A DNA stretch of 64,000 bases from the NCBI RefSeq assembly GCF_029395475.1, contig NZ_CP113917.1, positions 1,240,001 to 1,304,000 on the forward strand. Direction: 5' to 3'. Position 1 is the stretch's first letter; each line of letters starts with the position of its first letter. Under the pieces are notes generated by a model. That model did no database searches, was not told where the DNA came from, and saw only the letters and a program-made list of their open reading frames with translations. This stretch comes from Bifidobacterium sp. ESL0775. GTDB lineage: Bacteria > Actinomycetota > Actinomycetes > Actinomycetales > Bifidobacteriaceae. Of the stretch, positions 59,501 to 64,000 are shown one piece after another. The translations under genes and the position numbers were made by a program.

Positions 59501-60499
59501 TTACCACGTCTGGCCTTTGGCAAGTTTCGTGGCTAGTTCGGGACGAGAATCGAGCAGATCGTCAAGCTCGCGGGCTACGCGCATCGGGGCGGTCGGGTCG
59601 AACAGCGCTGCGGCGCCTACCTCGACGGCGTTGGCACCGGCGTAAAGATATTCCAGGGCTTTCTCCCCCGAATCGATGCCGCCGATGCCGATAATCGGGA
59701 TGTCGGGAATGGCCTGACGAACTCGCCATACGAAGCTCAGGGCGATCGGGAAGATGGCCGGGCCGGAAACGCCGCCGGTACGGTTGGCGATGATGGGCTT
59801 GCCGGTGTTGATGTCGATGCGCATGCCGACCAGTGTGTTGATGAGGCTCAGTGCGTCCGCACCAGCGTCGACCGCGGCATGGGCGATCTGAACGATGTCG
59901 GTGACGTTCGGGGAAAGCTTGACAATCATCGGCTTATCTGTCAAAGTCCGCAGGTGCTTGATGAGCCGGCTCAGCACCACTGGGTCGGTGCCGACGCTCA
60001 TACCGCCGTGGCTGACGTTCGGACAGCTGACGTTGATCTCCAGCATGTCGGCAGGCGAATCGGCGAGTTTCTCAACGACCTGCGCGTAATCCTCGTCGCT
60101 GTGGCCGGCGACGTTGGTGATGACCATGGCGCCAAGCTTCTTGAGCCGCGTTAGTTCGTCGACAAGGTAGTGGTCGACGCCCGGATTCTGCAGGCCGACG
60201 GCGTTGACCATGCTGGACGGGCCTTCGGCGGTACGCGGCGAGGGATTTCCCTCCCACGGAATCGGCGAGACGCCTTTGGTGCAGATGGCACCCATCTGGC
60301 TGACGTCGTAATAGTCGCCGCATGCATCAAGCTGGAACGTGCCCGAGGCCGTGCCCACTGGATTCTTCCATTCTACCCCCGCGACGACGGTCTTGTGCCG
60401 CCATTCATGGGGTTCAAGGACGTTCATTGCCTTAATCTGTTCGGCCTGTTTCGTTTGTTCGTTCATCGCAGCAGTTCCTTCGTTGATCGTACTCGTCAT
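59501..60499 (-). CDS. pyrD: Dihydroorotate dehydrogenase, class 1B catalytic subunit
   Basis: 332 residues from ATG 60499; another ATG at 60466 with GAAGGAA upstream is an alternative. Class 1B signs: catalytic Cys in NVSCPNVSHGG, FMN-site KLSPNVTDI, LINTLVGMRIDINTGKP, and GVSGPAIFPIAL with GGIDSGEKALEYLYAGANAVEVGAA. Oxidises dihydroorotate with FMN and passes electrons to PyrK, then NAD+. Start lies just inside the end of pyrK, so the two are translationally linked. Confidence 0.95.
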   Translation of the reverse strand: MTSTINEGTAAMNEQTKQAEQIKAMNVLEPHEWRHKTVVAGVEWKNPVGTASGTFQLDACGDYYDVSQMGAICTKGVSPIPWEGNPSPRTAEGPSSMVNAVGLQNPGVDHYLVDELTRLKKLGAMVITNVAGHSDEDYAQVVEKLADSPADMLEINVSCPNVSHGGMSVGTDPVVLSRLIKHLRTLTDKPMIVKLSPNVTDIVQIAHAAVDAGADALSLINTLVGMRIDINTGKPIIANRTGGVSGPAIFPIALSFVWRVRQAIPDIPIIGIGGIDSGEKALEYLYAGANAVEVGAAALFDPTAPMRVARELDDLLDSRPELATKLAKGQTW

Positions 60500-60504
60500 T
60501 GCGT

Positions 60505-61341
60505 TCACGCCTCCCAGCCCAGTTCTTCGGTGGTGAACACGGGACCGTCCTTGCAGACTTTGAGCCTTCCGCTCGGCGTATCGACCACGCAGGCCACACA
60601 AGCTCCGTAGCCACAACCCATGCGGGCTTCGAGGCTCAACTGTGCCGGAATACCGCGTTTGCTGGCCCAGGCTGCGACAGCTCTCATCATCGGCGTCGGC
60701 CCGCAGGAGAGGATAATCGACGGCTGGTCGGTGCTACGAAGTTCGTCTTCGATGTCATTCAGCAGATCGACGACGTTGCCTTGGGCATTGACGATGCTGT
60801 GAATATGGTCGGCATAAGGAGCCACTAGATCATCGGCGAAACGTACGTCGCGATAACCGAAAACCGAGGTTACTTGTGTACCATCATTGCGTCCACTAAG
60901 CGTTTGTGCGGCATACAGCAATGGCGGCACACCAAGACCGCCGCCAACCAATACATAATTTGCGGGCTCGGCGGTATCGAACGGCTTGCCCAACGGCCCG
61001 AGAACGTCGATGACATCGCCGGCTTGAAGCAACGAGAACTCTGCCGTCCCTGCTCCGACGATTTGGTAAATCAAGGTCACATCGTCACCCTCGACCTTGG
61101 CCACGCCGAATGGACGGGGCAATGTCAAGGTGGCGTTGGCGGGATAAAGGTTGACGAACTGCGCCGGCTGTGCGGTTCGAGCCACGTACGGATCGCGGAT
61201 AACCAGCTCGTAGATTCCTTCGGACAACATCGAGGCGGCAATCACCTCGTCGGTGCGTCTTCCGGGCTTCCGTCCGGCTTCGGCCGCCTGCCGTTCGACG
61301 GTTCCGGTGGTGACAGTAGGCATAAAAGCGGTTGCGCTCAT
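60505..61341 (-). CDS. pyrK: Dihydroorotate dehydrogenase electron transfer subunit
   Basis: 278 residues from ATG 61341 (AAGGAGAGAC upstream). FAD domain with RDPYVARTAQPAQFVNLYP, NAD domain with VGGGLGVPPLLYAAQ, and the C-terminal [2Fe-2S] Cys cluster CGYGACVACVV...LKVCKDGPVF. Passes electrons from PyrD FMN to NAD+. Co-transcribed with pyrD and pyrF. Confidence 0.95.
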   Translation of the reverse strand: MSATAFMPTVTTGTVERQAAEAGRKPGRRTDEVIAASMLSEGIYELVIRDPYVARTAQPAQFVNLYPANATLTLPRPFGVAKVEGDDVTLIYQIVGAGTAEFSLLQAGDVIDVLGPLGKPFDTAEPANYVLVGGGLGVPPLLYAAQTLSGRNDGTQVTSVFGYRDVRFADDLVAPYADHIHSIVNAQGNVVDLLNDIEDELRSTDQPSIILSCGPTPMMRAVAAWASKRGIPAQLSLEARMGCGYGACVACVVDTPSGRLKVCKDGPVFTTEELGWEA

Positions 61342-61391
61342 GTCTCTCCTTCTCAAAATTCTGTTGATTATAAGTTTGAACATTGCGATTA

Positions 61392-62468
61392 TCAGTGCAG
61401 GGCTTTTCTCAAGTCATCACGCATCGCGATGGCTGCGGCTCGAGCGCTGCGACCCACCAAATCAAGGGCTTCTTCCTTGGCCATATCCTCGCGGTACTCC
61501 CCTGATTTCTTCCACGCGCCGATGATGCCACGCGACGAGTTGACGATGGCCCCGCGACCGTTCTTGTCGAACATCTGTGTGGCATCGGCGGATGTACCGC
61601 CCTGCGCACCGTAGCCTGGCACAAGGAAGAACGTATGTGGCATGCGTTCACGCAATTCCCGGCCCTGCTCCGGATGGGTCGCTCCGACAACGGCACCAAG
61701 TCGTGAATATCCATATTTGCCGATGGAGTCCGCGCCCCAGCCTTCCACGAGGTCGGCCACGTGCTCATAGAGTTTGTCGCCGTCTGCGAGTTCGAGTTCC
61801 TGAATCTCTTTGCTGGAGGGATTCGAGGTGCGCACCAGCGCGAATACGTCTTTGTCGGTTTGCTTGGCAGCGTCGGTGAATGGGGTGATGCCGTCAGTTC
61901 CGAAGTACGGATTGACCGTGACGGCATCTTCATACCATGGCCGGCCGTTGACGTCGTCTTCGCGTGAATTGATCTGGGTCAAATGCTTGGCATAGGCCGC
62001 AGCCGTAGAACCGATATCGCCTCGTTTGATGTCGCCAAGCACATACAGCCCTTGCTTCTGTGCATATTCACAGGTCAAGCGGTAGATATCAAAACCGATG
62101 GAACCGTAGGCCTCGTACATGGCGATCTGCGGCTTGACGGCCGGCACGATATCCTTCACTGCGTCGATGATTGCACGATTGAACTCATAAAAACCCATAA
62201 CAATCTGGGCACCCGAATCGCCTTCCAAAACCTTCTTGGCAACCTTCATTTTGGCGTCTGTACCGTCGGCGTTGTTTATCGAAGCCAGAATTCGCTGATC
62301 TTCGGGATTGCTGCTCCTCTCCAATCCCTCAATGAATGACTCGAGATCCTTTTCGTTGAATTCAATCTCCATGGTGCAGGCCTGAGAAGGCACCAGTGCC
62401 TGCGTCGGATCCAGCCCGACAATGCTGGGATTGTCTTTGGCTTCGATGGCCTCAATCAGTCGATCCAT
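61392..62468 (-). CDS. pyrF: Orotidine 5'-phosphate decarboxylase (type 2)
   Basis: 358 residues, longer than type 1 enzymes and typical of the actinobacterial type 2 group. Catalytic core VLGDIKRGDIGSTAAAYAK supplies the Lys-Asp tetrad; NPSIVGLDPTQALVP near the N-terminus and GAQGGTSADATQMFD plus SRGIIGAW near the C-terminus form the phosphate site. Converts OMP to UMP. 50 bases before pyrK. Confidence 0.95.
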   Translation of the reverse strand: MDRLIEAIEAKDNPSIVGLDPTQALVPSQACTMEIEFNEKDLESFIEGLERSSNPEDQRILASINNADGTDAKMKVAKKVLEGDSGAQIVMGFYEFNRAIIDAVKDIVPAVKPQIAMYEAYGSIGFDIYRLTCEYAQKQGLYVLGDIKRGDIGSTAAAYAKHLTQINSREDDVNGRPWYEDAVTVNPYFGTDGITPFTDAAKQTDKDVFALVRTSNPSSKEIQELELADGDKLYEHVADLVEGWGADSIGKYGYSRLGAVVGATHPEQGRELRERMPHTFFLVPGYGAQGGTSADATQMFDKNGRGAIVNSSRGIIGAWKKSGEYREDMAKEEALDLVGRSARAAAIAMRDDLRKALH

Positions 62469-62567
62469 TGCTTTACCTCGTTTTCTGCATTCGTGGAACT
62501 GTTCTGTTATTAATTATCACAGTTATTCTGACTGTTATGTCGAGTCATATACCAGCCAGGATTTCAT

Positions 62568-64000
62568 TTAAACTACCCTTGAACTGTCGTGTTTACTTGT
62601 CGGGCTGTCCGGCAACCGGCTAAATACCAGCTTTGAACCGATAATCGTCGCCATCGGCCTGCCGGTAAGCTTCCAGCCATCGAACGGGGTGTTGCGGCCC
62701 TTGGAATGGAATTTTGCTGAGTCTACAGTCCATTCGTTGTGGGTATCGATCAACGTCAAATCGACGTATTCCGGGTGTTCGACCTTGCTTAAATCCAGCG
62801 TCCGTTTCGTCGCGCACTTTGATGAGGTGTTGAGCAGCATCGCCACGTCCGTCGGCGTGTGGCCCATTAATCGCTCGGGAGCCAAAGCCATGAGCTCAAT
62901 TAAGCGTTCATCGCTGATGGCTCCGCCTTCGACCAAGACCTTGCGGCAGACGCCGTATGCACATTCCAAGCCGATGATGCCATTGGGAGCATCGACCAGA
63001 TCTCCCGCTTTCTCGGCGGCCGTGTGCGGGGCGTGGTCGGTGGCGATCATGTCGACGGTTCCGTCCGCAATCGCGGCGACCGTCGCACGCCTGTCAGCCT
63101 CACTTCTCAGAGGCGGGTTCATCTTGGCCATCGCGCCATACTTCAGAATGTCCTCATCGCATAGCGCAAGGTAATGCGGTGCTGTCTCACAGGTAATGGG
63201 CAACCCCTCGGCTTTCGCTTTGCGAACAGCATCGAACGCTCCGGCTGTGGAGACGTGCTGGAAATGGATATGGGCACCCGTTCGTCGTGCGGCTTCGATA
63301 TCACGGTCGACTATCGCCAGTTCGGTTTCTGCCGGGATACCGGCGATGCCAAGTTTTCTGCTGACCGCCCCATCGTTGATGGCTCCGGAATCATGATGCT
63401 CACAATGTTCCAACACCGGCAATCCCGTCGCCTTCGAGTCGGCAAGAACCGCGTCGAGAATTTCATTGGTGATGGCCGATCCGTCATCAGTGACCGCACG
63501 CAACGGGTGCTCCGAAACCGGATTATCCGAGCTTCCACCTGTCTTTGATTCCGCATTATCGGAGTGCGATGAACACTCGGTCGAATCCATGAATCGTGCA
63601 TAATCTTCCGGCCGACTAGGCAGCTTTCCGGCACGCCCCAGCGAAGCACAAACCGAGAGGTCATAACGAACCGGCAGCTTCACATTGTGCAACTGCTCAT
63701 AGCGCTGCAAATAATCGAGCGTATTGTAGGCCCCGACCTCCCTGAGCTCTTTGCCGCCGTCGACAACATCCTGAACATTGATGTCACGTCCGTCGGCAGC
63801 AGGCAAGGTGTTCGGCATGATGAGCACGCGTGTGTAACCGCCAGCCGCGGCCGCCGCAGACCCGGTGACCATCGTTTCTTTGTCCAGCTGTCCTGGATCG
63901 CGGAAGTGCACATGTGGATCGGCGAGTCCCGGTGCGACGATCAGTGACGAGCCGTCAATATCACCGGAAACAACGGCACCTGGCTCGGTAAACGAACGTT
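62568..64000 (-). CDS. pyrC: Dihydroorotase, partial (5' end beyond window)
   Basis: The frame is open to the right edge; reading it through gives LIVAPGLADPHVHFRDPGQ, so the HxH zinc motif is intact and the Met that begins a shorter frame at 63911 is internal. Further sites: ILEHCEHHDSG and HIHFQHVSTAGAF (zinc His residues), TDHAPHTAAEKAGD (catalytic Asp) and IGLECAYGVC. A Ser-rich insertion (STECSSHSDNAESKTGGSSD) near the middle lengthens it. Catalyses ring closure of carbamoyl aspartate. Order pyrC-F-K-D follows on this strand. Confidence 0.95.
   Translation of the reverse strand, partial: RSFTEPGAVVSGDIDGSSLIVAPGLADPHVHFRDPGQLDKETMVTGSAAAAAGGYTRVLIMPNTLPAADGRDINVQDVVDGGKELREVGAYNTLDYLQRYEQLHNVKLPVRYDLSVCASLGRAGKLPSRPEDYARFMDSTECSSHSDNAESKTGGSSDNPVSEHPLRAVTDDGSAITNEILDAVLADSKATGLPVLEHCEHHDSGAINDGAVSRKLGIAGIPAETELAIVDRDIEAARRTGAHIHFQHVSTAGAFDAVRKAKAEGLPITCETAPHYLALCDEDILKYGAMAKMNPPLRSEADRRATVAAIADGTVDMIATDHAPHTAAEKAGDLVDAPNGIIGLECAYGVCRKVLVEGGAISDERLIELMALAPERLMGHTPTDVAMLLNTSSKCATKRTLDLSKVEHPEYVDLTLIDTHNEWTVDSAKFHSKGRNTPFDGWKLTGRPMATIIGSKLVFSRLPDSPTSKHDSSRVV

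Overview
The window looks like chromosomal DNA of a high-GC actinobacterium of the family Bifidobacteriaceae, most likely a Bifidobacterium. The pointers are a threonyl-tRNA synthetase/phosphatidylinositol-mannoside lipid/YebC/RuvCAB gene run, adjacent transketolase and transaldolase genes, HrcA under a CIRCE element, a WhiA-RapZ neighbourhood, and LexA boxes of the Gram-positive CGAAC-N4-GTTCG type. Species cannot be assigned from the sequence alone. Both ends cut genes: yajC on the left and pyrC on the right.

Layout. 1-8.6 kb (minus): thrS, pgsA, an acyltransferase and pimA-type glycosyltransferase for PIM lipids, yebC, ruvC, ruvA, ruvB and the start of yajC. 9-10.3 kb: an MFS transporter. 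10.3-18 kb: an interval bounded by two identical tRNA-Gly(GCC) genes, holding a class II glutamine amidotransferase, a CDF metal exporter, two AT-rich unknown membrane proteins, a decayed IS1249-like element, and a Val-Val-Cys-Gly tRNA cluster. 18.2-28.2 kb: PAC2 protein, uppP, a fructosamine-kinase-like gene, dnaJ-hrcA, tkt, tal and an alpha/beta hydrolase. 28.2-32.8 kb: an AT-rich accessory patch with a broken gene, an intact IS1249-like element, a C39-like peptidase with an apparently leaderless promoter, a membrane-anchored unknown protein, and copies of a hairpin repeat.

32.8-47.2 kb (minus): Cof-type HAD phosphatase, secG-tpiA-pgk, whiA, rapZ-aroE, a PrsW-like protease, uvrC and uvrA. 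47.5-52.9 kb (plus): ABC-F ATPase, NAD(P)HX repair enzyme, HAD hydrolase, LysR regulator. 53-56.5 kb: two ArsR/SdpI-like pairs (SdpR/SdpI architecture) and a divergent membrane protein/XRE pair, with clear operators and promoters. 56.6-64 kb (minus): long-chain acyl-CoA ligase and the pyrimidine genes pyrE, pyrD, pyrK, pyrF, pyrC.

The most promising unusual material is the regulator/membrane-protein cluster at 53-56.5 kb with its shared TTTCAA-N6-TTGAAA operator, the two unknown membrane proteins between the duplicated tRNA-Gly genes, the dispersed hairpin repeat at 28.3/30.75/32.6 kb, and the 61-62 bp tandem repeat between pyrE and pyrD. No CRISPR array, integrase or recognisable phage structural gene was seen.
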